From Alviniconcha marisindica (taxonomy: Eukaryota > Mollusca > Gastropoda > Provannidae), in the NCBI GenBank assembly GCA_018857735.1, contig JABMCL010002476.1:15001-79000 (forward strand): 64,000 nt of DNA, given 5' to 3'. Position numbers and translations under genes: made by a program. The notes under the pieces were generated by a model that did not search any database, had not been told where the DNA came from, and worked only from the letters and a program-made list of their open reading frames with translations. Of the stretch, positions 16,285 through 28,734 are shown one piece after another. How positions within the stretch are numbered: the first letter of the stretch is position 1; each line of letters begins with the position of its first letter.

Positions 16285-16600
16285 TTTACATGGTTTGCAC
16301 ACAACCTTTCCCAATTTCCCCCCAAACTTAATGACCATTTTCTCAGAATAGTAACTGCTCCGTTACACACACAGTTTCAATATTCAAGTTCCAAGTTAAA
16401 AAATAATAAAAATTCATTGTCCGTGGTCTGGCCTCCCCTATTTTTCCCAATCCCCCTTCTGCAAATTATTTGTTGACCATTAGCAGGAAATTCCCACCCT
16501 TTCCAAGGCCTTGGCCAATAATGCCTTTTCCCCCAAACTTTCCAGGCCTAGAAAAAAGGCACCTCAGTCTTCCCCAACTTTCCCCAAAAATTTGAAACTA
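16285..16600 (+). repeat. Dispersed repeat family C, copy 1
   Basis: Blocks such as CTGCAAATTATTTG, GGAAATTCCCA, TTTCCAAGGCCTTGG and GGCACCTCAGT are shared in order with 36600-36895. Confidence 0.65.
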
Positions 16601-16849
16601 CAGGAACATCTGCTTTTCTTTAAAAACACAAAATGAGTAAAAAGGAAGACTGCGACAAATTTAATGAGATTCGGATTCCGGCAAGCATCTCAAAAACAGC
16701 ACAGTGCAGCATAACACAGAATGTACCTGCAGCAGTTGTTCCATTATGTTATTATTTGTTACTACCTGCCGGAACATTCCAATACACTGAAATGTACAAC
16801 CATTGGAAAACTGCTCTTACTCACAGGGCAAGACACTGTCACACAATGG

Positions 16850-17475
16850 AACCCTTGAGGAAAGATGCCCTTCACCAAAAACTGATCCTCTTTGGTGGTC
16901 ACTTCTTTGAAACCTCATGCCCTTGTGAGAGCACCTCTCATCAAAGACTGTCTTCACCATTGCCCTTTGGTGATCACATTTTAAAACATTATGCCCTTGT
17001 AAGTGCACCTCTCATCAAAGACTGTCTTCACCATTGCCCTTTGGTGATCACATTTTAAAACATTATGCCCTTGTAAGAGCACCTCTCATCAAAGACTGCC
17101 TTCACCGGAAACCATTCCCCTTTGTGGTCACATTCTTTGAAACATCATGTCCTTGTAAGTGCACCTCTTATCAAAGACTGTCTTCACCATTCCCTTTTGG
17201 TGATCACCTTTAAAACATCATGTCCTTGTAAGTGCACCTCTCATCAAAGGCTGCCTTCACCAGAAAAAAACAAACTTCAAGTCCTAGTAAGTGTACCTCT
17301 CACCAAAGACTGTCTTCACCACAAACCACTCTTCTTTGGTGGTCACTTCTTTGAAACACCAAGCCCTTGTAAGATCACCTCTCACCAAAGGCTGCCTTCA
17401 CCAGAAACCATTCCTCTTTGGTGATCACCTTCTCTGAAACCTCATGCCTTGTAAGTGCATCTCTCAGCAAAAACA
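16850..17475 (+). repeat. 70-bp minisatellite, about eight units
   Basis: Units contain CTTGTAAGTGCACCTCTC, CAAAGACTGTCTTCACC and TTTGGTGATCAC. Most units carry a GTAAGT, a strong 5' splice-site core on the plus strand. The array is not close to a recognised exon. Confidence 0.9.
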
Positions 17476-18829
17476 ATCCCTCTTTCATGACCAATTTATC
17501 TTGACTTTGGTCTGTCATCAGTGGTACTCCTGCATAAAGCGCAGGACCTGTGCCTTTATTTCATGGGACTGCTTTACTGCTCACATCACTTTGGTGCAGC
17601 AATTCTGAGGGGTGGGTGTGGCTTACCTATTACTAATAATAATTATTATTATTATTACCTGCCTACCTTTTCATCCATGCTGACGTCATAATAAGCACTG
17701 GTTGTAGAGAAAGCAGTACTGGTCTTGCATAACTGTGCCATCAATACTAGTTACTACTACTATTACTACTAACTGGATTTTAACATCCTGTCAATTGCAC
17801 AGGGCCACCTCAGGATGATCAAACTCGTCATAAGCAAACACATATTTAAAAACTCTTCTCATACAGGTACACAGATTCTGAAGTCAAATCCACAAAATCA
17901 AGCCTAACACGAATATAAAACAAAACATACATGTATAAACATCAAAACCACATTTTCAAAGAGTTGGTCTTTTCAGTACATTCACCTCACACAGTCAACA
18001 AGGAAGAGAAACACACCAGTGTCAAGCTTTCACATTCACCTCACACAACCGACTGATATACTTTCCACATCATACTTATTGCTAGATGTTTCTGGAAGAC
18101 ACTAAGTGGGTCAAAATGAAACACTGGACAAGCACATGTGAGCCTTGTTCAGCATCACAGTATATTATTTATTAATGGACACTGAATAAAATGAAATGAT
18201 CAACGTCTGGGCAAAACTAATTCTGCAACAGGAAAGCTATGAATTGTACATATCACACAGCATTTTCAACATCTACAGTAACAACAAGGGGAATCTGGCG
18301 GGGTGGAGGGAGGGAGGGCGGTGACAGTGGTGGGGATATGATTCTGGTGGAAGAAACTTGGTTATTTAGTTCCTGGTCTGCGGCATCCTGTCAGCCGCAT
18401 TGGGACACCTAAAGATGAATCACTCATTAAAATTCTTCTACACCGGTTCAAAATACAAGTCACTAAATCACAAGCAAAAGTTCTGAACATGACACAGTCA
18501 ACAGCAAACACAACCAAGTCAAAGCGGGTCAATAACAAACAGATCCCAAAAATGATGCTTCCCTTAATCAAAACTAACAGAATATCCCCAAATAATATAC
18601 ACTGTGCTGGCTCCACAGAGGCAAAATCATTTATGAAATAACAAACAAATCAGATACACTGCTACAATACACAGTCATGCATATTTTGGAAGCTATATTC
18701 TATGGGCATTGTACACAAGGAGCACTTACAGATATGCTTATTTTATCACACACACAGACTACAAATATACGCATTACTGGTGATGGGTTGGTAGAATGAG
18801 AAGAAAGAAAACAACAAATCAGTATGCAA
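17476..18829. other. No gene recognised; two short copies of a dispersed repeat
   Basis: Stretches at about 17768-17830 and 18365-18420 share the TTTTAACATCCTGTCA..CCTCAGGA-type block with 22015-22075 and 24040-24095. The rest shows nothing recognisable. Confidence 0.45.
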
Positions 18830-18955
18830 AAGAAAAGATGTGGGTTTTCATTTTTGATTTAAAACGAGAGTGAAGAAGAATGCCTGAAAGAGAGAGGAAG
18901 AGAGTTCCAGATCACAGGTCCGATGTATTGAAAGGATATCTCCCCCAGGGCCCTC
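18830..18955 (-). mobile_element. LINE 3' tail fragment
   Basis: The minus strand reads FQYIGPVIWNSLPLSFRH and SSSLS before breaking. This is the WNSLP block at the end of LINE RT proteins. Confidence 0.6.
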
Positions 18956-19079
18956 CTGCCCATCCATCCAGACTAAACCTTGACATTTAACACCAGGTTA
19001 ACTACAAAGGTCAGACCAGAGTCAAATCTGAGTCATCAAATGAAGTCACAAGTAAAAATGTGATTTATTGTGAATGATA

Positions 19080-19420
19080 CATGCAGGGTTCGCATTAACT
19101 GCTAATTTCTGGTATTTTACTGGATAAGCATATGTTGGAAACAAAATCAGCAATCGGTTAGACATACCAGCTGTTATTTTATCTGACCAGTTCTAAAAAA
19201 CTAAACAAAAACACAGCACAGTGACCCATTAGAGAATGCGTGTGTGCATGCATGAGCATGTTTGTTTTAGGAAGGAAAGGGAGCTGGATGTTTGCTAGTG
19301 CTTGTAGTATGGATGGCATATATCAGATCAGAGTAATTATCTGACCAGTTTCTGTGAACCACTTTCACCACCTAATAGACACGTCACACCGGTTTCAAAA
19401 TTGTCTGGTGCAATCACCGT
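19080..19420 (-). repeat. Dispersed repeat family B, inverted copy
   Basis: Contains TTTCTGGTATTTTACTGG, AATCAGCAATCGG and CAGTTTCTGTGAACCAC. It is the reverse complement of the copies at 28405-28860 and 35840-36195, and parallel to 44960-45545. Confidence 0.7.
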
Positions 19421-19816
19421 GCTTATCATCCTACATGTTTGAAGAAGACTGAGAAAAATGAAGCTGAATGACCTGCAACAGCAACAAATAAAAAGACAAC
19501 TTCCTAGCAGTGGGTGGAGGATATACAACTACATTCAGAGATACTGCGGGCAAAAAGAGAGAACCTCCGACAGTTTTTGATTCTCAGCAGCAGGGACCTT
19601 AATCACTGCACACACCCACAGTATCCCACTGTTGGGTTGGTTTGTGACAACAGATGCTCAGTTCACAAGACAGCTGTTCTCAGAAATCAGTCTGCACAAG
19701 CATTGGGGGAAAAAATGAAAAAACAGAAGAAAAAAAGCAGTTGTCAATGAGGTCATAATTATGGCCCACAGTCATATTTCAATTCAAACTCTAAATCAGT
19801 ATAATTACAAAGAATG

Positions 19817-20150
19817 TTAACAAAACAAACAAACAAATTTCCCTATCAACTGTAAGTCACCTGTTTGAGCATTATTGTGTACAACAATTTGGTAAGCTAT
19901 GTCTGTACACACAAGTCCAAAATGGTGTCCATACAAATGGCATCTCTTGCACCTCAAATCAGTCTCCTGAGGTCTGACAAGAAAACAGTTACATTTGTTG
20001 CATGGAAAACACACATGCAAAATCTGTAATAAGAACTGTAATAAGTCTACTTAAAGATGTTACCTTTACACCACAAGGAGCAACAGATACTTTATCTAGA
20101 AGCCCTTTTTTTTCAATTTCTTTTTCTTTTTCTTTCCTGAACTGGGCAAG
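19817..20150 (-). other. Orphan zinc-ribbon-like coding remnant, possibly two exons
   Basis: On the minus strand, a frame with CNKCNC and then DLRCKRCHLYGHHFGLVC forms CxxC-x13-CxxC, spaced like the zinc ribbon of RPA70-type OB-fold proteins. It starts at an acceptor-like TTATTACAG (ending 20024). About 30 bp before that, a short frame ending SVAPCGVK meets a GTAACA donor-like site in the same phase. I do not recognise the gene. It lies about 500 bp downstream of the RDH-like stop on the same strand. Confidence 0.3.
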
Positions 20151-20507
20151 ACTTACCTTGCAGTAAAACCAGCAAAATCTTATCAAAAACAATGATGAAT
20201 GAAGATGATAAATTCTGAGAATGTTAAAAAGGCAGATTGTGATTACTTTAAGGTACTGATGATGGCATGCTGACACTCAGGAATGCACCACTGCTAGAAT
20301 CCTTTTAAGACTTTATCCTTGGACACTCATCCCAAAACAACACAGCAGAAATTTCCAAAAGCTGGAAAACTGCCCAGGAAATATTTCTGCAACAAAGCAT
20401 ACACCAAGGACAGTAAAGCTGTGACTGTAAGCAATCCATAAGGTGACTTTGTCAATGGTTAAATTGGTGGCGATCCAAGCCTTGCGGCAGAGGCCAGGAG
20501 GGTGCGG

Positions 20508-20613
20508 TCAGTCTTTCTTGTCCACTTTGGTCCACTGCTGCGAGGCCTTGTAGAGCTTCTCCTGTAGCTCCTTGTCCTTCATGGACTCCTCCAGCTTTGT
20601 CTCCTGGCAGTCC
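20508..20613 (-). CDS. RDH-like gene, coding exon 7 and stop
   Basis: Acceptor GTGCAG|GGACTG. The exon encodes DCQETKLEESMKDKELQ and ends WTKVDKKD followed by TGA at 20510-20508. The DC-x-E-T/x-L pattern after GKYY is usual in this family. A tract of TATAATACAAAATCCCC repeats begins 27 bp upstream in the intron. Confidence 0.9.
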
Positions 20614-21798
20614 CTGCACACAGCCGTGAAGAGGCTATCATAATACAAAATCCCCCCTGGTATAATACAAAATCCCACCACTGTTATAATACAAAATCCC
20701 TCCTGCTGTTATACAAAAAAACCTCTGTTATAATACAAAATCCTCCTCTGTCAAATCCCCCCCCCCCCCCCCCCGATAATACAAAATCCCCACCCCCTCT
20801 GTTATAATACAAAATCCCCCCTCTGTTATAATACAAAATCCCCCTCTGTCAATACAAATCCCCACCCCCTCTGTTATAATACAAAATCCCCCCTCTGATA
20901 TAATACAAAATCCCCCTCTGTCAATACAAATCCCCCCTCCCCCCATCATAATACAAAATCCCCACCCCCTCTGTTATAATACAAAATCCCCGTTATAATA
21001 CAAAATCCCCCCTGTCATAATACAAAATCCCCCCACTGTTATAATACAAAAGACTTCACACAAAGTCCCTTGTACGCTGATGTTGGACTTAAAAAATATC
21101 ACCAAGAACAGAAACCCTAGTCAGACTGTGAGTTCAATACTGACAGCAGTGTGTTTCAGATGCTATCTGCATGGAGATCAATATTGTTTGACAGCAGTGT
21201 GTGTTTAGGATGCTATCTAAATGGAGATCAATACTGTCTGACAGCAGTGTGTGTTTTAGATGCTGTCTGCACGGAGATCCATACTGTCTGACAGTAGTGT
21301 GTGTTTTTGATGCTATCTGCATGGAGATCAATACTGTCTGACAGCAGTGTGGTTTCAGTTGCTATCTACATGGAGATCAACACTGTCTGAAAGCAGTGTG
21401 TTTTAGAAGCTATCTTTATGGAGATCAGTAATGTCTGAAAGCAGTGTGTTTTAGATGCTATCTACATGGAGATCAATACTGCCTGACAGTAGCGTGTTTT
21501 AGATGCTATCTATATGGAGATCAGTACTGTCTGACAGCAGTGTTTTAGATGATATTTACATCCAAAAAAAACAACAACAACAAAAAACATGAATCTATTC
21601 TCTCTGTTCAAATGTTTTTCAACAAAATAAAAAATGAAGCCCATTGGTTTTGGTTCACAGAACAAAAAGCACAGGAGTACATAAACCAAGTCAAAACTGC
21701 GAAAGCTTAAACAAGTGGAAAACTGCCAGAAGATCACAAACTAATGTACTGACCAGATACTGACCTGACGGAGTGACTTTTACACAACAGAGACAGAG

Positions 21799-21835
<37 letters not shown>

Positions 21836-24638
21836 AGTTTATATTAGTTTGCTTACTTTATTTTATTAAATGTACTTCATCAGATAGGCTGCTAGTTTGG
21901 CTGATGCTGACTACTAAGTAGCGAATTGAAATAATGATGTATTGGCTGTAGACAAATAGGAGAGAGACAGACAGACAGACGATAGAGACAGGCTGAGATG
22001 CAGAGTGAGTTGGTTAGTAACTGGATTTTAACATCCTGTCAACCACACAGAGTCGCCTCAGGACAAGACAGGGAGAGAGAGAGATAATCAGTATGAGTGC
22101 ATTACCCATGTGCATGAAACACATTGCTCTTTACCAGTCACAGGCAACATGGCTGTGTGTTACCAGTACTGAGCAGTAGCTCCGGGCTAATATTAGCATT
22201 AATGGGCAAAATCCCCTAATGCACACATCTGTATACCAGTTCCCCCCCCCCCTTTGACCACTACCAAATACACAGACAGGTTCAGGGACTCAGACTAACC
22301 ATATACACTCCAAATGCAACTTCACAACAACAAAAAGAGTTAAACCATGAAAAACAGAAGCAAACATACTTGCACAAAGAGACAAGGAAGAAGAATAGCT
22401 AGTTAGTCCAGAAAATGTTCCCTAACTGGTACTGTATCACACAAACCACTGACTTGTAGTATTTTCCTCTCACGCCCTCCATCTCCTCAGCAGTGGCGCA
22501 AAAGATGGCACTCTGAGCGCCGTCCTCACTGGTCTTCATCATGAACCAGATGAAGGGAGCAAAGCTGATGCGGATGAATCTGCTGGTCTTGAAGGGCATG
22601 TGGCGGTGACCATTGCTGTTCACCACGCCAGGGTTCACCACATTCACCGTCACTTCAGTGTCTGCAAATTACACTCCAATCAACAACAAAGGTTGTGGTG
22701 GACCTCATTTAAGATCTGAAATCTTACTGTCACAGAAATCATGAAATGGCAATATGAAGACTGGTACAACCATTCCTTCAGTTTGTGCAGCTAAGTGTCA
22801 TGGTTTTGTTTGCCCAGTGAAACCTCCGCGGAAGGACCACCCTGATGAGAGACCACCTCTCTCATAGTATAGAAACCTTTCCCTTCATATTTCCCTGTCA
22901 AAATACCCCTGACCAATGACCACTCTTCCTGTAATAATGCTTAACAATAACAGTAACAATAATAATAGGCATTTAGCGCGCCTATCCCTGGACAGTTCTA
23001 AGCACTTAAACAGCTTAGATATATAAAGACATCAGTGATTTAAACAAATGCATGAAAACACATCAACTTGATCAAGACAAGTGGAGACATGTATCCATGC
23101 ACAAGCATGCATTCATCCATGCATTTCAGGGCAATGGAACTGGAGAAAGGTTTGTGGGAAGATTTTTTGGGAGGGTTTTGAAAGAACTTGCGCTAATTAA
23201 CAGTTACAAAGACCACCTCTGCCTGAATTTAAGGGTGGTCTGAACTTTCCAGTGGTTTTAAAAGAGAGGCCCCAGTGCAATGGAGAGTGACCTCATGCAG
23301 CAGCAAATCATCAGAAGCTGAAATGGATGTACACCTGTGCATGGCATAAGGGAGAGAACTGCATAGCAAGCATGCATGCATGCTTACTATGCAATTCTCT
23401 CCCTTCTGCCACCTGCCAAATTCCATCTTCCCATACATTTAAAACAGCACTGAAGTCTCACCTCTACAAAGTAAAATACAACAACTGACTTCAAATTCTG
23501 TCTTCTTTCTTCTTGCCCTTTCTCCACAGCATTTTGAATCATGCATGCACTTACACTTGTGTGTGTGTGTGTGTGTGTGTGCGCGCACGCATGCATGCGT
23601 GCGTGTTTTTTCATACAATACTTTCCATAAATTGTTTTGGTAAGACTATGCTCTACATGCGTGTAGAATATTGTATTTAGGTTAATATGTATCATGTGAG
23701 CACTCAGGGCATTGATGAGAACATCATAAATGTACATTATTATTATTACATAGCATGATAAATGTACATTATTATTATCACATACCCTTCAACTTTTCAG
23801 CCAGGTACAGCGTGTAGAGAATGACGGCAAACTTGCTCTGGGAGAAGCCCTTCCCAGGCGTGTAGCAGCCCTTGAGGTTGATGTTGTCAAAGTCGATGGT
23901 GCCCAGGTTGGCAGCGGCAGCGGCAGTGTTGATGATGCGACTGGGAGCCGAGGCTTTCAGTTTGTCCAGCAACAGCTCTGTTAAGAGAAATGTGCCTGGA
24001 AAAAAAGGAAACAGAACACAAGAGATGATACACAAGAGTTAGTTACTTAGTTGGTGCTTCTGGAGCCCAGTCAACCACACAGGGTTATATGATGTAAACA
24101 AGAAACCACATGTATACAGACAGGCATACAGACATCAACCACACAGGGTTATATGATTTAAACAAGAAACCACATGTATACAGACAGGCATACAGACAAA
24201 CAGTTTTTAACACCATTCAACCATGTAAGCTAGATAGGTGGGTTACACACAGTGCGACTCTAGAAGTATACTAATGAACTACTTGATATTTACTAAACAA
24301 TTTAAATTAACTTATTTACTTGATACTTAAGTAAATAATCCATGAAGGTTATAACTTATATGAAGGTAAAAATAAAATTCATCAAATCACATGTCTGATT
24401 CGTTCATGATATCGCCTGCATGTATTTGAATGGGATTACAACAACAAAATGAAGTTGAATCAACTGGGATGGCAAAAATTACAAAAGCGGAATTCTAGCA
24501 CCAGTCAAGGTAACCAAAACTTAAGACATTCTGACTTAGTCAAGGCTAGTTCATAAAGGGAACTTTTGGCAGCAGATAAAGCAAACTATGTTCCAACCCA
24601 TTCCTAGTTTAACTGAGTGAACCCTGGATAACCCAAAC

Positions 24639-24687
<49 letters not shown>

Positions 24688-26191
24688 TGACACAGGTATG
24701 CACAAACAAAATTACAAAGTTAATCAAAATGAGAACAAAGGAAGATTTACAGCAACAAACAAACAGCAGAAAGAAAACAAAAGTGCAAGGATAAGAGACA
24801 AAAATGAACCAAATGAAAACAAACAAAAAAGACAATGAACAAAATGCTGAAACAGTGCATGTTTTTTTTACCTAAGTAGTTGACCGCAAACTGCAGCTCA
24901 AATTTGTCTGCAGACCTGTCCTCTGGACACATGTTGACACCTGCGTTGTTGACCAGCAGGTGGAGGTGCTCTTCCTCTGAACACAGAACCAAAACCTTTT
25001 TAAAGGGGAACAAAATCAAAGAAGCAGAAAATGTCAAATATTTTCATCTGCACACTTAATTTGCTTGTTCTGTCAATATTTTTACACAAAAAAGTCCTTT
25101 TTGCATTTAATTGGAGCTCCTCGTGGTGCGGCCATGTTGGGTCACTCTTTGCCAGTTGAGAGCAGAAAAGAGTAGGCTTGTAACACATTTGATACTTCTG
25201 ACACACATGCTGGCCGTCTTTATGTTATTGATGCAGACAGCTGGGCACATTCTTAAAGCACTTACGGTCATGTTTTTGCAACTTACAATTGTCAATCTTT
25301 AACAGATAAGAATGAAAAATTGAGTGAAAAGGTGCCATGCATATGAATATACATATATATATTTTATTCCATTTCTGTTGATAGAGCCTCTTCTTTTTTT
25401 TATGTCCCTGGTGTGCATCATTGCTCTCAAGCAGTTGTAAACTTGTCTCAAAGACTTCTTCAATTAGGAGCAGCCAAATATCATCATTCTCTTACATTGC
25501 TTTTATGTGGCACCTGCCTTTTTTATTATCACCAGCCATTAGACAGGTCTTCTTTTGGCAAACAGTGGATACAAGACCTTTGAGCTGCAACACCCTTATT
25601 TTCAGTGCATACTGTCTTGCATATTATGTCTCTAGTTATCCTTGTCTGGCCCTACCAGATTATTTCATGCATCAGTTATCTGTAACATGTCTCGTGTGAC
25701 GAACCCCCAGCATTTACCTGTGGAATGTTACTTGGCAGTTGTGGTTATCAAAAGATACGACCGGTCATGTATCTGTCAACAAGAATTTGAGGCTGGTCTT
25801 GCAAAATGGCATTCACCGTTTCTCTCATAAATAATAACTTTTGTTTGTTTGTTGTTAAAACAAAACCGGTAGTGAGAACTCTCTAAAGAGATCTCTTTAG
25901 CAATGGGTCATGACCCTATGTACCACTTAACATTACTTATGACTGGGTATTAAAAATCAGTTATCTGTCTCTCTCATTTACATTTGTGGTCACTGATTTA
26001 TAATCTTAACACTCAGTTACTTACTTTCATTGAACTTCTCAACGAAATCTCGTATAGACTTGAAGGAGGATAGGTTCAGCTTCATGAAGACGACGTTGAT
26101 GTTACTCGTCTCTTTGCGAATTTCCTCTGCAGCTGCTCGCCCTTCTGTCTCATTTCTGCAGGCCAGAATGACACGAGCCCCTGAAATGCAC

Positions 26192-26239
<48 letters not shown>

Positions 26240-27751
26240 AATATTTATCGACAGCAACAATTTCTTCCTGCAAGCCACAATGGCACAGGCCCTTCATATA
26301 ACACCCTCGCTCACACACACACACACACATAGATAAACAGCAACAATTCCTTCCAGCAGGCCAGAATGACAGGTCTCTGATATAACACATTCACAGATAT
26401 AAATATATATTATATATATATATTATATATAAACATATTAATTATATACACTGGTAAGCAGCATTAATACCTTTCTACTGGCCAAAATATACAGGCCCCT
26501 GAAATATACATCAACAATAATCATTTAGGACAGCCTGAAGAGGTGGATTTTGCTTTATTCTAAGAGATGATACAAAGGATGAGATGCATGGTGTCGTTTC
26601 CTCATTCGCAAAACAAAAGAACACAAATCCAAATCACTGTGGTCTCTCATCAGCTATTCTATTTTACCACACATCTCACTTTTTACGCAAAATATAGTAC
26701 TGGCCTGCCAGCTGAACAGTCTTTAAAAAAACTTCCATCAAACAAAAGACAAATTTTAGGCCAACAAAATTCCATGACGTCACAGCAAAGAACATTATAG
26801 ACAGACAAGCAACATTATAGTTTTTATACTCCAGACCCTTCTTAGTCTCTCACTCAAATACTGAACAGCACAAGAACACCACCACTGACTGGAACCACCT
26901 GTGTCCAGTGACAACCAGATGAAGGCCCCCACACTTGAAGACTTCAAATGACAGATCACAGCCCCAAGCACCATCTGACTCGCGCTCACACATTCCCCTC
27001 CCATCGCATTTATACCTAAAGTTAGGTCCTGTGATATATTCATGATCAAAATCTGATTCTGATTGTTCCGAGTCAGTCTGACTTACCTCTCTTTGCAAAC
27101 TCCATTGCTATTGCTTTGCCTACACCAGAGTTTGCCCCTGTTACAATGGCAGTCTTTCCATTCAGCTTGGAACCACCAATGCATTTGGGGCCTCTAAACC
27201 AGGACCTGGAAGTGGAACAGTCAGCATCAATGAGAGAACTTAAGATTTACAGCATACATTCAGCCACCAGGGCCAAAATAGTTTGGCCTTCAAGTTCAAC
27301 AGCTCATGTTTGTTCTAAGTTAAAGAAACAACAAGTTTCCCCAAACCTATTCTGTCTGATGTATAGAACTCAAAACAAAAACTTAAAGATTTGGTTTTAA
27401 AATTCGTTTGGTTGTTGACATGTTAGTATTGTTACCAAATCTTGAAAATATTTTCCTTAGTCATAGTCATGATAGTGCACTGAATCAAGACATGCGAGGT
27501 GTGTGTACAGATTGCCTTTGCCAAACAACAAAAATGTTGCTGGAATGGTGATATGCTTCAGTCACATAAGCTGTAACGCTTGATTATATATATAACTTAT
27601 GATCAGTTATATTTTCCATAACTTTGTGGCCTCTTATTGCAGTGAGAGAGAGAGAACTGATTTTTAATGTCCAGTCAAGCATGATGGTTATATCAGGGTA
27701 ATCACAAAGAAAGAGAGAAAAAGTTACACAAACTAGCCCTTGAATTTGTGC

Positions 27752-27816
<65 letters not shown>

Positions 27817-28683
27817 TCATGATCTAAAAAATTGGGTCCATGACATTCAAAACTGCATAAAATATGCATAAAACATGTGTTAACACCATCTCTGAACTGA
27901 ATGCAGCATTTAAAACACACACACACGCCATTATGACCCTTTTCCTGTTTATTTGTGTTGTTGATGTGGTTGTCTGGTTTTTCTCATCATTCAGACGTGT
28001 GAGAGGAACCTGATTTTCCAGCACAGCAGTAGGGTGCCCTCTGCTGTCAACAGCCACAGACACAACTCCTGGTAAGACATAACTCCAGGTAATTGTTTCT
28101 TCCCCAGCACCATAACCACATATCTGATGCTGCCCAGGTTTTCCTATTCCTATCAGTTACCATCATATCAATTTTAGTTTTTACAACTCAATAGGCTTTT
28201 GCCTCCAATTGCAAAGTCATAATTTCAGTGTATATATCGTGATTCTTATTGTTCTTGTTACTTGTGCTGCGTGTTATTGCACAACTGGCTTGTTTTTGTC
28301 AGCTACATTTGTGCAGAACATTCTATATTCTCAGTGTTCGTTGAAAAGATTTTTATTATTTAAGCACCTTCGCTTCAAGGATGTCAGTCAGCAATAAGTT
28401 GAATAACCAGTGGCTGTGCTATACATTTTTCAAACTGGTGTGACATCAATGATGTAGCAAAAGTGGTTCACAGAAACTGGTCAGACAATCATCTAAATCA
28501 CATGTGTGAACTCCCCTCCCCTCCCATCTATACATAAAGTTAGGTCCTGCAACATACAAGCTCAAGATTAATCTAACCAGTCGGGTATACTTGAGCTCTG
28601 CTAACAAACACCTTGTTGCCTTCTCCATCTAGAACACACTCACACGTGTACACTTAGACGTATGCACACACACCAAACATCTC

Positions 28684-28734
<51 letters not shown>

